A DNA stretch of 64,000 nucleotides from Parapedobacter deserti (GCF_042646065.1 NZ_JBHRTA010000037.1:124001-188000); one strand, 5' to 3'. Shown: positions 43,269 through 51,878, numbered from the stretch's first letter. Notes: generated by a model not told the origin, from the letters alone. Numbers and translations: made by a program.

Positions 43269-44321
43269 TTAAAACCCCACACTCTTCAGCTTCAACCCGC
43301 TTGCTTCTTCCAGACCGAACAACAGGTTCATGTTTTGCACCGCTTGTCCGCTGGCTCCTTTCAGCAAGTTGTCGATGACACTCACGACAAACAGTTTATT
43401 CCCGTGCTTCTCCAGATGCAGGATACACTTATTTGTATTAACTACCTGTTTCAGATCGACGTTAGCCTTACTGACGTGCGTAAATGGATGCGTCGCATAG
43501 AACGACTCGTACAGTGCATACGCCTCGTCTTCGCGCAATATGCAGTCTAAGTAAATAGCCGAAAGAATACCTCTCGCGAAGTTTCCCCGCTGCGGGATGA
43601 TGTTGATACGCTCCATGGCACGCTGTAACAAAGGTTCTTCCCCTACCGGAAGAAATCCAGGCTGTAATTGATTCAATGATTCGCTGATTTCCTGGAGGTG
43701 CTGATGTTCAAATGCCTTATAAACGGACAAGTTGCTGCTCCGCCAGCTGAAATGCGAAGTCGCGGAAGGCTTCTGCCCGGCTCCGGTAGAACCCGTGGTC
43801 GCGTTGATATGGATTTGACCTTGAAGCAATCCCTTATCAGCCAATGGCAGCAGTGCCAACTGGATACTCGTGGCAAAACAACCCGGATTGGCAATGTACT
43901 GTGCGGATTGAATCACGTCGCGCTGCAATTCTGGCAAACCGTAGACGAACTTCCCGTCTTGATACTCGGTATTCGCGCTCAACCGGTAATCCTGCGATAA
44001 GTCGATGATTTTAACATGTGAAGCGATGGTTGCAGAATCCAGAAATTTACGTGCATCACCATGTCCCACGCATAGGAATAGTACGTCAATTTCATTGGAT
44101 ACGCCATTGGTGAATATCAGATCCGTATCGCCTAGCAAATCTGTATGCACGTCAGACACTTTATTACCTGCATTGCTCGCGCTGTTGGCAAATACGATTT
44201 CAACCTGTGGATGATGGATCAGTATCCGTAGTAATTCACCTCCTGTATAACCCGCTGAACCGACGATGCCTACCTTAACTTTCGTCATGTTTCTATTGTT
44301 TTCGGACGCTATAGCCGCCAT
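43269..44321 (-). CDS. argC: N-acetyl-gamma-glutamyl-phosphate reductase
   Basis: 350 residues if started at 44321, where the ATG overlaps the argG stop as TAATG. A start at ATG 44288 (MTKVKVGIVGSAGYTGGELL) fits homologues better and gives 339 residues. The catalytic Cys is in NPGCFATSIQLAL. It reduces the N-acyl-glutamyl phosphate to the semialdehyde, with NADPH. Third gene of the GNAT-argG-argC run. Whether its substrate is acetylated or succinylated cannot be told; both are known in Bacteroidota. Confidence 0.94.
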   Translation of the reverse strand: MAAIASENNRNMTKVKVGIVGSAGYTGGELLRILIHHPQVEIVFANSASNAGNKVSDVHTDLLGDTDLIFTNGVSNEIDVLFLCVGHGDARKFLDSATIASHVKIIDLSQDYRLSANTEYQDGKFVYGLPELQRDVIQSAQYIANPGCFATSIQLALLPLADKGLLQGQIHINATTGSTGAGQKPSATSHFSWRSSNLSVYKAFEHQHLQEISESLNQLQPGFLPVGEEPLLQRAMERINIIPQRGNFARGILSAIYLDCILREDEAYALYESFYATHPFTHVSKANVDLKQVVNTNKCILHLEKHGNKLFVVSVIDNLLKGASGQAVQNMNLLFGLEEASGLKLKSVGF

Positions 44322-45505
44322 TACAGTGCATTAACCTTATGCCAGATCATGGTCTGGTTGCCAAAAATCTTGGAGAAACCTTTCACATCATCGCCGGTCC
44401 ACGTATTGTTCATCTCACCATAGCTGCCAAAAGCGTTGGACATCAGGTCGTGCGGAGAGTCGATGCCGATGACCTGGAAACGGAAAGGATTCAGTTCTAC
44501 AAAAACTTCCCCGCTCACGGTTTGCTGGGAATTCTGCAGGAATGCCTCGATATCGCGCATCACCGGATCATGCATCTGCCCTTCGTGCATCCAGTTGCCG
44601 TAAAAGGCCGCCAACTGATCTTTCCAGCTCAGCTGCCACTTGGTCAGCACATGCTTTTCTAAGGTATGATGTGCCTTAATGATGATCAGCGGCGCCGCAG
44701 CTTCGAAACCCACCCGGCCTTTGATGCCGATAATGGTGTCGCCTACATGGATGTCGCGCCCGATACCGTAAGGTTGGGCGATAGCCTGCAACTCCTGGAT
44801 CACCCGCACAGGCCCGACGCGGTTGCCATCCAACGCCACCGGTTCACCATTTTCGAATTTGAGCGTAATGCGTCGCGATTCAGTGGATGTCGCCGGAGTA
44901 GGCCATGCCTCCTCGGGGAGTGTACCGTGCGATGTCAGTGTCTCCTTACCGCCAACTGAAGTGCCCCATATGCCCTTGTTGATAGAATACGCTGCCTTTC
45001 CGGCGTTAAACTCCACACCATGCTTATGCAGGTATTCAATCTCCTCTTCCCGGCTCAACTTGAGGTCCCGGATTGGCGTGATGATTCCCACTTCCGGAAT
45101 AAGCGTATTAAATATCATGTCGAACCGCACTTGATCGTTACCGGCCCCGGTACTACCATGCGCTACATACTCCGCACCGATTTGCTTGGCGTAGTTTGCA
45201 ATGGCCGTTGCTTGACTCACCCGCTCAGCGCTCACTGAAAGCGGATAGGTGGCGTTTTTCAACACATTACCATAAATGAGGTATTTAATACTGCTGTCGT
45301 AATAGTTTTGCGTTTCATCTACCACCGCATGCGATTTCACCCCAAGCGAATAGGCCCGTTCCCCGATCTGGGTCAGCTCTTCCTCCGAAAACCCACCGGT
45401 ATTAACAATGACAGAATGCACTTCCAGTCCGAGATCCTTGGATAAATAAATACAGCAAAACGAGGTATCCAACCCTCCGCTAAACGCTAATACGACTTTC
45501 TTCAT
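44321..45505 (-). CDS. argG: Argininosuccinate synthase
   Basis: 394 residues from ATG 45505 (MKKVVLAFSGGLDTS, the ATP pyrophosphatase P-loop). The frame is open 28 codons further upstream, but that part overlaps the GNAT gene and is not homologous. Other motifs are YVAHGSTGAGNDQVRFD and GIWGTSVGGKE. It joins citrulline and aspartate. It lies 23 bases after the GNAT gene and overlaps argC by one base. Confidence 0.96.
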   Translation of the reverse strand: MKKVVLAFSGGLDTSFCCIYLSKDLGLEVHSVIVNTGGFSEEELTQIGERAYSLGVKSHAVVDETQNYYDSSIKYLIYGNVLKNATYPLSVSAERVSQATAIANYAKQIGAEYVAHGSTGAGNDQVRFDMIFNTLIPEVGIITPIRDLKLSREEEIEYLHKHGVEFNAGKAAYSINKGIWGTSVGGKETLTSHGTLPEEAWPTPATSTESRRITLKFENGEPVALDGNRVGPVRVIQELQAIAQPYGIGRDIHVGDTIIGIKGRVGFEAAAPLIIIKAHHTLEKHVLTKWQLSWKDQLAAFYGNWMHEGQMHDPVMRDIEAFLQNSQQTVSGEVFVELNPFRFQVIGIDSPHDLMSNAFGSYGEMNNTWTGDDVKGFSKIFGNQTMIWHKVNAL

Positions 45506-45528
45506 TTGATGACTTATGAATGTTATAA

Positions 45529-46239
45529 CTATACCGTCTTTGGATGGCGTGCGATAAATGCCGTTATCATTTTTTTGGTTGACTTCCAAAGCCTGGCCTC
45601 TATACGTTTCAATAGCGACGACTTCTTGGCCATCTGCTTCAAGCGCTCCTTGGCTTTAGCTTTCATCTCTAGCCGCTCCCTCAATTCTCTTTCCTTTTCT
45701 ACCGGATCCCAAAGCATCGCAGTGCACATGCAGTTTTTCCGCTGCTTCATCGTCAGGATGTCATAGTTTACACAGCTTTGGCATCCTTTCCAGAACTCTT
45801 CGTCCTGTGTCAGCTCCGAATAGGTAACTGGTTCATACCCCAAGTCCGAGTTAATTTTCATAACAGCCAGACCCGTAGTAAGGCCAAAAATCTTAGCCTT
45901 GGGGTATTTTTCCCGGGAAAGTTCGAAGATACGCTTTTTTATGGCTTTGGCCAACCCGACGTTCCGAAAACATGGGCTGACCACCAAGCCCGAGTTGGCC
46001 ACAAAATCACCGTGGCTCCATGTCTCAATATAACAAAAGCCAGCCCATGCCCTGTCTGACTTGCGCAAGGCGATAACAGCCTTCCCTTCGCGTATTTTTT
46101 TGGCTACGTAATCCGGGCTACGGCGGGCAATACCCGTACCGCGCGCTTTGGCTGATTCGGCCATTTCGTCACAGATCTCCTGTGCATAGCCTATATGCTC
46201 CTCGTTAGCTGGTGTTACCGAAAAATCTGAAAGTACCAT
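45529..46239 (-). CDS. GNAT family N-acyltransferase, candidate first enzyme of arginine synthesis
   Basis: 236 residues from ATG 46239 (MVLSDFSVTPANEEHIGYAQ). The GNAT core has VIALRKSDRAWAGFCYIETW, ANSGLVVSPCFRNVGLAKAI (acyl-CoA loop) and KIFGLTTGLAVMKINSDLGY. A cysteine-rich segment (GCQSCVNYDILTMKQRKNCMC) and a basic helical tail follow. It is first in the operon with argG and argC. GNAT proteins at this position in Bacteroidota are good candidates for the glutamate N-acyl (acetyl or succinyl) transferase step; this rests on position and fold only. Confidence 0.8.
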   Translation of the reverse strand: MVLSDFSVTPANEEHIGYAQEICDEMAESAKARGTGIARRSPDYVAKKIREGKAVIALRKSDRAWAGFCYIETWSHGDFVANSGLVVSPCFRNVGLAKAIKKRIFELSREKYPKAKIFGLTTGLAVMKINSDLGYEPVTYSELTQDEEFWKGCQSCVNYDILTMKQRKNCMCTAMLWDPVEKERELRERLEMKAKAKERLKQMAKKSSLLKRIEARLWKSTKKMITAFIARHPKTV

Positions 46240-46305
46240 TGGAATTGACAACCCCAAAATTGAAAACAAGCAACCGAAGTTGTATGTTTAACCGATTAAA
46301 ACCTT

Positions 46306-46333
46306 AAAAAAACTACTGATGAAGTACAGCTAG
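46306..46333 (-). terminator. Candidate attenuator terminator in the arginine leader
   Basis: On the minus strand CTAgCTG (46327-46333, one bulged G) pairs with CAGTAG (46313-46318) around the loop TACTTCAT, followed at once by seven T (46306-46312). The alternative hairpin GTACAG-13 nt-CTGTAC (arms 46343-46348 and 46324-46329) uses the same CTG, so the two cannot form together. The stem is short and not GC-rich. Confidence 0.45.
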
Positions 46334-46371
46334 GACTCCATACTGTACCGTTTCTAATGGGATGCCCCTTA

Positions 46372-46506
46372 TTAAGCCCGGGGCAATATGGGTCGTCGGA
46401 GCCGGAGAACCGGTCTTTCGGCAATCGAATTTTCACACAAAAAGCACATCGCGCGCTGCTGAAAGCCCGATGTGGTAAATACTGCTATGATATTTTTTGT
46501 GTTCAT
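46372..46506 (-). CDS. Candidate arginine-rich leader peptide (44 residues)
   Basis: The frame starts at ATG 46506, about 30 bases after the predicted transcription start, and ends with TAA at 46372. It reads MNTKNIIAVFTTSGFQQRAM and ends ERPVLRLRRPILPRA. Five of the last 14 residues are Arg, encoded AGA, CGG, CGA, CGA, CGG, with one more Arg at 18. Its stop falls inside a hairpin and the candidate terminator lies 39 bases further on. A slow ribosome at the Arg codons could alter downstream folding and so couple arginine supply to the operon. The frame could be chance; no homologue is known to me. Confidence 0.45.
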   Translation of the reverse strand: MNTKNIIAVFTTSGFQQRAMCFLCENSIAERPVLRLRRPILPRA

Positions 46507-46542
46507 CCTAAAACTATTACAGCTTTGCTGCAATTAAGGTGC

Positions 46543-46573
46543 CAAATATAGTGAAATTATTTTTGTTTGCAAA
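46543..46573 (-). promoter_or_regulatory. Promoter of the arginine operon leader
   Basis: On the minus strand TTTG (46570-46573), 19 bases, then TATATTTG (46543-46550), matching the consensus fully. The -33 box lies in the palindrome TTTGCAAA (46566-46573), and a second TTTGCAAA occurs at 46581-46588. The pair could bind a regulator. Confidence 0.75.
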
Positions 46574-46630
46574 AAGTTTATTTGCAAATGAACCACACCC
46601 AAACAGCACATTTTTTTCGATCTTTGCAGC

Positions 46631-46864
46631 ATGACAGGAACCAGTTGGTTTTTTATTTTCATTTTCGCAATTCCGCTTGTAGCCTTCCTCATCTGGTTGA
46701 TGAAACAGGATCGGCGTAAAGGTATATGGGGAATTATTATCGTCATTATACTGGTCATCGGAGCCATATTCGCTTCCTCCCGGGCCAGCCGGAACGCCAT
46801 CGAGAATTTTGAGTTACGTAAAGAAGAGGCACAGGAAAAAAGCACCTCTTCCCTTACTCCGTGA
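46631..46864 (+). CDS. Small membrane protein
   Basis: 77 residues with two hydrophobic segments (about 6-24 and 33-48) around a KQDRRKG loop and a charged C-terminal tail (RNAIENFELRKEEAQEKSTS). A -7-like GATCTTTG lies at 46619-46626. Its end overlaps the convergent S9 peptidase gene by 11 bases. I do not recognise a family. Confidence 0.6.
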   Translation: MTGTSWFFIFIFAIPLVAFLIWLMKQDRRKGIWGIIIVIILVIGAIFASSRASRNAIENFELRKEEAQEKSTSSLTP

Positions 46865-49004
46865 TTCCTTCTAAGGCACAAAGGAAAGCGTATACCAGCG
46901 CAACATCCTTGAGATAATCAAAACGGCCGGACGCCCCGCCATGTCCGTAGTCCATTTCTGTTTTCATCAGCAGTACATTGTTGTCTGTCTTAGTTGAGCG
47001 GAGCTTGGCTACCCATTTTGCCGGCTCAAAATACTGTACCTGACTGTCATGCAGGCCGGTGGTCACCAGGATATTTGGATAATCCTTTGCTTCGATGTTC
47101 TCATAGGGCGAATAGCTTTTCATATACCGATAGGCATCCTCGTTGTTCGGATTTCCCCATTCATCATATTCGTTGGTCGTAAGCGGGATGGTCTCGTCAA
47201 GCATGGTATTGACCACATCTACGAACGGCACTTGGGCAACGAGACCATGCCAGAGTTCGGGAGCCATATTGGCCACAGCACCCACCAGCAGCCCGCCGGC
47301 ACTGCCGCCTTGCGCATACAGGTGCGCGGGTGAAGTATACCCCTGTCGCACCAAAAACCGTCCGCAATCGATAAAATCCGTGAATGTGTTTTTCTTTTTC
47401 ATCATTTTGCCGTCTTCATACCACTGCCTGCCCATCTCCTGTCCACCCCGGATGTGCGCGATAGCATAGACGAATCCGCGGTCCAACAGGCTTAGCCGCG
47501 CAGCGCTAAATGATGGGTCCATCGTAGCGCCATAAGAACCATATCCATATAACAATAACGGTGCGCTACCATCTTTTTTAAATCCTTTCTTATACACCAA
47601 TGAGATCGGCACCTCGGTGCCATCCTCGGCTTGCGCATATAATCGTTCGGTCACATAATCGCCTACGTTGTATCCGCCGACCACTTCCTGCTGCTTCAAC
47701 AGCGTCTTTTCGTGGGTATTCATATCATATTCGTAAGTGGAGAAAGGCGTCGTAAGCGATGTGTACGCGTAACGGAGGGTTGACGTGCCGTACTCCGGAT
47801 TGGTGGAAGGGTAGGCTGTGTACGCCTCTTCACCAAAATCAAGGTAGTGCGCCGCACCGTCAGAAAGGTTACGGACCGCCAATTGGATAAGGCCATTCTT
47901 GCGTTCAGACACCACCAGAAAATTTTTGAACTCGTCCACATCTTCCAGCAACACATCTTCACGATGGGGGATCACCTCCGCCCAGTGAGCTACGCCGGTC
48001 TGCCCAAAGGGGCACTCCATCAACTTAAAGTTCTTTGCATTTTGATTGGTCAAGATCAAGAAGCGGTCTTCCAAGGCCGTGACGTCATAGAGCACGTCCT
48101 TCATCCGGGGCTGGAACACCTTAAATGTACCCATTGGGTTATCCGCCTCCAAGTAACGGGTTTCGGAAGACAGCGTACCGCCCGAATAGATGTAAATGAA
48201 TTTACCCGATTTAGCCTTGCCCACTCCGATATAATTGGTGTTATCCTCTTCGTGGTAGACTACCGCATCGCTCCGGCTGTCCGCACCAAGGGTGTGGCGC
48301 ATGATCCGTTCGGTGAGCAGTGTAACGGGATTATTCTGTGTGTAAAAAAGCGTGCGGTTGTCATTAGCCCAGACCGAACCGCCTGAGGTACCCGGTATGG
48401 CATCTGCCAATGTTTCGCCGGTCTCCAGATTCTTGACGTGAATAGTGTATTGCCGTCGCGACACGGTATCAACACCGTAAGCGAGCAGCCTGTTGTCCGT
48501 GCTCACATTGAAACCGCCAACCGCGTAGTAAGAGAAACCCTGTGCCATCGCATCCACATCAAGGAGTATTTCTTCGGGTGCTTCCAAACTGCCCTTCTTT
48601 CGGCAATATTTAAAATACTGCTTTCCTTCTTCCGTACGGGTATAGTAATAGTACCCATTTTTGAAATATGGCACCGACTCGTCCTGTTCTTTTATGCGGC
48701 TCTTCATCTCGTCGAAAAGCTTGGTCTGCAATGATTCAGTATCCTTCATCATCGCAGCTGTATATTGGTTTTCCGCTTCCAGGTAGGCAATCACGGCAGC
48801 TGAATCGGGTCCTTTTTTGAAATAGTCATTCAGCCAGAAATAATTATCAATGACCGTGTCACCATGCAGGGTTCTGATGTGCGGCATCACCGCCGCTGTC
48901 GGCGCGTCAACTGAAGGCCATTTATAAGGGGTACGCCCAGACTTGGGCGCACAGGAAACTAAGGTTGTGCTCATAAGCAATAGCAAACAAATTTTGTTAG
49001 TCAT
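46854..49004 (-). CDS. S9 family peptidase (prolyl oligopeptidase/oligopeptidase B type), lipoprotein
   Basis: 716 residues. The lipobox is LVSCAP. A seven-bladed propeller domain precedes the alpha/beta-hydrolase domain with the triad Ser568 (YAQGGSAGGLL), Asp653 (TGLHDSQV) and His688 (DYGHGGASGR). The EEILLDVDAMAQG and YTYTSLTTPFSTYEYD style segments fit oligopeptidase B. It cleaves short peptides; with a lipoprotein signal it should be in the periplasm or at the surface. It is monocistronic. Confidence 0.92.
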   Translation of the reverse strand: MTNKICLLLLMSTTLVSCAPKSGRTPYKWPSVDAPTAAVMPHIRTLHGDTVIDNYFWLNDYFKKGPDSAAVIAYLEAENQYTAAMMKDTESLQTKLFDEMKSRIKEQDESVPYFKNGYYYYTRTEEGKQYFKYCRKKGSLEAPEEILLDVDAMAQGFSYYAVGGFNVSTDNRLLAYGVDTVSRRQYTIHVKNLETGETLADAIPGTSGGSVWANDNRTLFYTQNNPVTLLTERIMRHTLGADSRSDAVVYHEEDNTNYIGVGKAKSGKFIYIYSGGTLSSETRYLEADNPMGTFKVFQPRMKDVLYDVTALEDRFLILTNQNAKNFKLMECPFGQTGVAHWAEVIPHREDVLLEDVDEFKNFLVVSERKNGLIQLAVRNLSDGAAHYLDFGEEAYTAYPSTNPEYGTSTLRYAYTSLTTPFSTYEYDMNTHEKTLLKQQEVVGGYNVGDYVTERLYAQAEDGTEVPISLVYKKGFKKDGSAPLLLYGYGSYGATMDPSFSAARLSLLDRGFVYAIAHIRGGQEMGRQWYEDGKMMKKKNTFTDFIDCGRFLVRQGYTSPAHLYAQGGSAGGLLVGAVANMAPELWHGLVAQVPFVDVVNTMLDETIPLTTNEYDEWGNPNNEDAYRYMKSYSPYENIEAKDYPNILVTTGLHDSQVQYFEPAKWVAKLRSTKTDNNVLLMKTEMDYGHGGASGRFDYLKDVALVYAFLCALEGITE

Positions 49005-49185
49005 GGTTTAACCATATTAATTTGATAGTGCAAATGAAAGAATTATAACGATTCGATTAAACCTTTTACACACATATTTATCAAAAAAACTGTAGCAGAT
49101 TTGACAATAATACGCAGGGACAGACAGTATATGCCCGCTACAACAAAAATTTTAAGGCAGCAGAGAGATATAAAGGAAATTTATC

Positions 49186-49193
49186 TAAGTTTG
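49186..49193 (+). promoter_or_regulatory. Promoter -7 box (TAAGTTTG) of the S8 peptidase gene
   Basis: TAAGTTTG inside TTTATCTAAGTTTG, the same 14-base context as the hemC promoter. The start codon is 28 bases downstream. Confidence 0.6.
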
Positions 49194-49221
49194 TCCGCAC
49201 ACTAAAAACTTTGACCACCAT

Positions 49222-50853
49222 ATGGCGTTCCATAAATTGCTCAATACTTTCTTCATCATCCTAATTCCATTCTTCTCTCTCGGTCAAGCGAAAGATGTCC
49301 CACCGGCAAACTGGTTCAACCTCGACTTGGAGCGGGACGGCGTAATGGGCATCAGTACAGAGAAAGCGTATGAGCTGCTATTGAAGGACAAGAAGAGCAC
49401 GCCCGTCATCGTAGCTGTCATTGACGGTGGCATAGATGTGAACCACGAGGATCTACGTGATGTCATCTGGATCAATGAAAAAGACAGCTCATCGACCGGC
49501 AAAGATGAGGACGGCAATGGCTATATCAATGACAAGTATGGTTGGAACTTCATTGGCAACGCCAGCGGCGAAAACGTGCAGTATGACAACCTGGAAGTAA
49601 CGCGGCTCGTCAGGGAGTTAGAACCTAAGTACATATCAGTGCTTCCTTCCACTCCGATGAGCGGCGAGGAACGTCGCGAATTTCAGGAATACCAAAAAAT
49701 GGTCACCTACTATGCCAAGAAGACGCAGGAAGCCCGTTTCGGCCAAATCAGTTATACTGGCCTCAAACGTGCAGTGGACTCCATGGTAGCTCGGATGAAC
49801 AAAGAAAACCCTACTGCCGCCGATTTCGATCGATACAAAGCTGAGGGCGACCTGGAAAAAATGGCCTTAAAAATCATAAGGAAAGAACTGAAAGAGGAAC
49901 CCGACTTCAGCAAGTTCTACGAGCAATTGGAAGATGGTGTCAAACATTTCAACAACCAAGTAAACTACCACCTCAATAAGGAATATGATTCCCGCCACAT
50001 CGTCGGCGACGACTATGAAGACAGCCGTGAGCGGTACTACGGCAACGCCGATGTAACCGGTCCGGATGCGGACCATGGCACCCATGTCGCCGGCATCATC
50101 GGTGCCGTACGCGACAATGACATTGGTATAAAAGGGGTAGCTGACAATGTACGCATCATGGCGTTGCGGACAGTACCTGACGGCGATGAACGGGATAAGG
50201 ATGTTGCCAACTCCATTCGCTACGCCGTGGAGAATGGCGCCAAAGTCATCAACATGAGCTTCGGGAAAGCCTTTGCCAAGGACAAACAGGTCGTAGACGA
50301 CGCTGTCCGGTTTGCTATGGAGCACGATGTACTCCTTGTCCATGCCGCCGGAAATGAAGGACAAGATAATGATGCCAACCCCAATTTTCCTAATCGAAAC
50401 TATGTAGACAGTCTGGGTATCAACAAAGGGGAGGCAGGCGCCTGGATCGAAGTAGGTGCCTCCAGCTGGAAAAATGATGGCGATCTGATTGCATCGTTTT
50501 CCAACTACGGCCGCAGATCGGTCGATGTGTTCGCCCCGGGCGTGAAAATCCATTCCACCATGCCCGGATCGGCTTACAAAGACCAACAGGGAACTAGTAT
50601 GGCCGCACCTGTGGTAGCAGGTCTCGCCGCATTGATACGCTCGTATTTCCCGCAACTTCCGGCGATGGAAGTGAAACGCGTGATCATGCAATCTGTCACA
50701 CGCGTCGATCAACGCGTGAAAGTAACTGGTCCTGACGGCCGAAATATGCGTGTATCCATGAACGACATCTGTGTAACGGGCGGCATCGTCAATGCCTACA
50801 AGGCACTTCAACTAGCCGAACAAAAAGCGATGGAAATTTCGGAAAAGCAATAG
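49222..50853 (+). CDS. S8 family serine peptidase (subtilase)
   Basis: 543 residues with a signal peptide (HKLLNTFFIILIPFFSLGQ). The triad is Asp68 (AVIDGGIDVNHEDL), His285 (DHGTHVAGIIGAV) and Ser459 (GTSMAAPVVAGLAAL), with the oxyanion Asn in VHAAGNEGQ. Between Asp and His lies an insert of about 200 residues, mostly helical and charged, which is much longer than in subtilisin; similar inserts occur in Bacteroidota S8 enzymes. No T9SS C-terminal domain is present, so it is probably periplasmic. It stands alone behind its own promoter. Confidence 0.93.
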   Translation: MAFHKLLNTFFIILIPFFSLGQAKDVPPANWFNLDLERDGVMGISTEKAYELLLKDKKSTPVIVAVIDGGIDVNHEDLRDVIWINEKDSSSTGKDEDGNGYINDKYGWNFIGNASGENVQYDNLEVTRLVRELEPKYISVLPSTPMSGEERREFQEYQKMVTYYAKKTQEARFGQISYTGLKRAVDSMVARMNKENPTAADFDRYKAEGDLEKMALKIIRKELKEEPDFSKFYEQLEDGVKHFNNQVNYHLNKEYDSRHIVGDDYEDSRERYYGNADVTGPDADHGTHVAGIIGAVRDNDIGIKGVADNVRIMALRTVPDGDERDKDVANSIRYAVENGAKVINMSFGKAFAKDKQVVDDAVRFAMEHDVLLVHAAGNEGQDNDANPNFPNRNYVDSLGINKGEAGAWIEVGASSWKNDGDLIASFSNYGRRSVDVFAPGVKIHSTMPGSAYKDQQGTSMAAPVVAGLAALIRSYFPQLPAMEVKRVIMQSVTRVDQRVKVTGPDGRNMRVSMNDICVTGGIVNAYKALQLAEQKAMEISEKQ

Positions 50854-50915
50854 GCCACAAGAAAACACAGCTTCCACCATACTAATACGTTACTTATTGC
50901 GTTATTAAAATATAT

Positions 50916-51134
50916 GTGAATAATAACGTGCGTATGACGGAAACTTATACAAGTAAAAGTCCGACCAATGGAATCGTCAAAACATTGGACAGGGACATTC
51001 TCCGGCTGGACTCTGATGACAAACTGTTTTATGACCTTCTTAAAAGCAAAATGAACACTTTGCTTTTACAACCGCAAACCAGAAGCATCAATAAAATTAC
51101 CGCCTACTCTAAAACCCGTCGCGCACCGATGTAA
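50916..51134 (+). CDS. Small hypothetical protein
   Basis: 72 residues, or 66 from ATG 50934 (MTETYTSKSPTNGIVK). Basic C-terminus (NKITAYSKTRRAPM), no membrane segment. A central DRDILRLDSDDKLFYDLLKS looks helical. It ends 13 bases before nth and may be cotranscribed. No family recognised; it could be a chance frame. Confidence 0.45.
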   Translation: MNNNVRMTETYTSKSPTNGIVKTLDRDILRLDSDDKLFYDLLKSKMNTLLLQPQTRSINKITAYSKTRRAPM

Positions 51135-51147
51135 GAGGAATAGCGCT

Positions 51148-51834
51148 ATGCTCAAAAAGGAACGATACCGGGCGTTTGTGACCTATTTTTCCACCCACAA
51201 TCCAGACGCGCGGACTGAACTAAATTACAGCAATCCTTACGAGTTACTGGTTGCGGTCATTCTTTCAGCACAATGCACGGACAAGCGAATCAATCAGGTA
51301 ACGCCGGCACTATTCAGCCGCTTTCCCGACGCGGAAAGCCTGGCGGCCAGTTCCCCTGAGGAAGTATATACATACATCCGCAGCGTGAGTTATCCAAACA
51401 ACAAAGCAAAGCATTTGGTGGGCATGGCGCAAAAACTGATTAGCGAATTCGGCGGCGTCGTACCGCACAATACAGCTGATCTCCAGCAGCTCCCGGGCGT
51501 CGGACGTAAAACAGCCAATGTAATTGCCTCGGTTGTCTATCAAGCTCCGGCCATTGCCGTGGATACGCATGTATTCCGGGTAGCAAACCGCATCGGGCTC
51601 ACCAATGCCAAAACCCCGCTTGCCGTAGAAAAACAATTGGTAAAAAATTTACCGAAAGATACTTTGGCAATTGCGCATCATTGGCTAATTTTACATGGAC
51701 GATACACCTGTGTAGCCCGCAGGCCAAGATGCGAAAAATGTCCGATTACGTGGATTTGTAGCTATTACGAGAAAGCAATAGGCCGTAAACCCGCGTCTAC
51801 AGCAAAAACGCAACCAACTGATAAGTCAGCCTGA
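51148..51834 (+). CDS. nth: Endonuclease III
   Basis: 228 residues. The helix-hairpin-helix is LPGVGRKTANVIASVVY with the catalytic Lys, followed by the catalytic Asp in AVDTHVFRVANRIGL. The iron-sulfur site is C-x6-C-x2-C-x5-C (CVARRPRCEKCPITWIC). It removes oxidised pyrimidines and nicks the abasic site. recA follows after 72 bases with its own promoter. Confidence 0.95.
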   Translation: MLKKERYRAFVTYFSTHNPDARTELNYSNPYELLVAVILSAQCTDKRINQVTPALFSRFPDAESLAASSPEEVYTYIRSVSYPNNKAKHLVGMAQKLISEFGGVVPHNTADLQQLPGVGRKTANVIASVVYQAPAIAVDTHVFRVANRIGLTNAKTPLAVEKQLVKNLPKDTLAIAHHWLILHGRYTCVARRPRCEKCPITWICSYYEKAIGRKPASTAKTQPTDKSA

Positions 51835-51878
51835 GCCGACGAAAACGAAAAAAATTAGTAATTTATTGAATAAAAATT

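Larger units (their letters stand above)
46240..46542 (-). promoter_or_regulatory. Long structured 5' leader of the arginine operon (candidate attenuator)
   Basis: From a promoter at 46543-46573 the minus-strand transcript runs about 300 bases before the GNAT start codon. In order it holds a 44-codon Arg-rich reading frame (46372-46506), hairpins CACATCG/CGATGTG (arms 46468-46474 and 46445-46451), CCGG/CCGG (46402-46413) and TGCCCC/GGGGCA (46363-46385), then two competing hairpins at 46306-46348. One of these runs straight into seven U. The layout is that of transcription attenuation. No known RNA family is recognised. Confidence 0.55.

Noticed and set aside
46380..46475. Possible tRNA or 6S-like RNA in the spacer before argG
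   Set aside because: No TTCRANY T-loop or acceptor stem on either strand, and no long closing stem as in 6S RNA.
46357..46551. A 64-codon plus-strand frame in the arginine leader region
   Set aside because: No plus-strand promoter or family match; the structural signals fit a minus-strand leader better.
49867..50811. A 314-codon minus-strand frame opposite the S8 peptidase
   Set aside because: It is antisense to a clear enzyme with an intact catalytic triad, and its low-complexity translation matches nothing recognisable.
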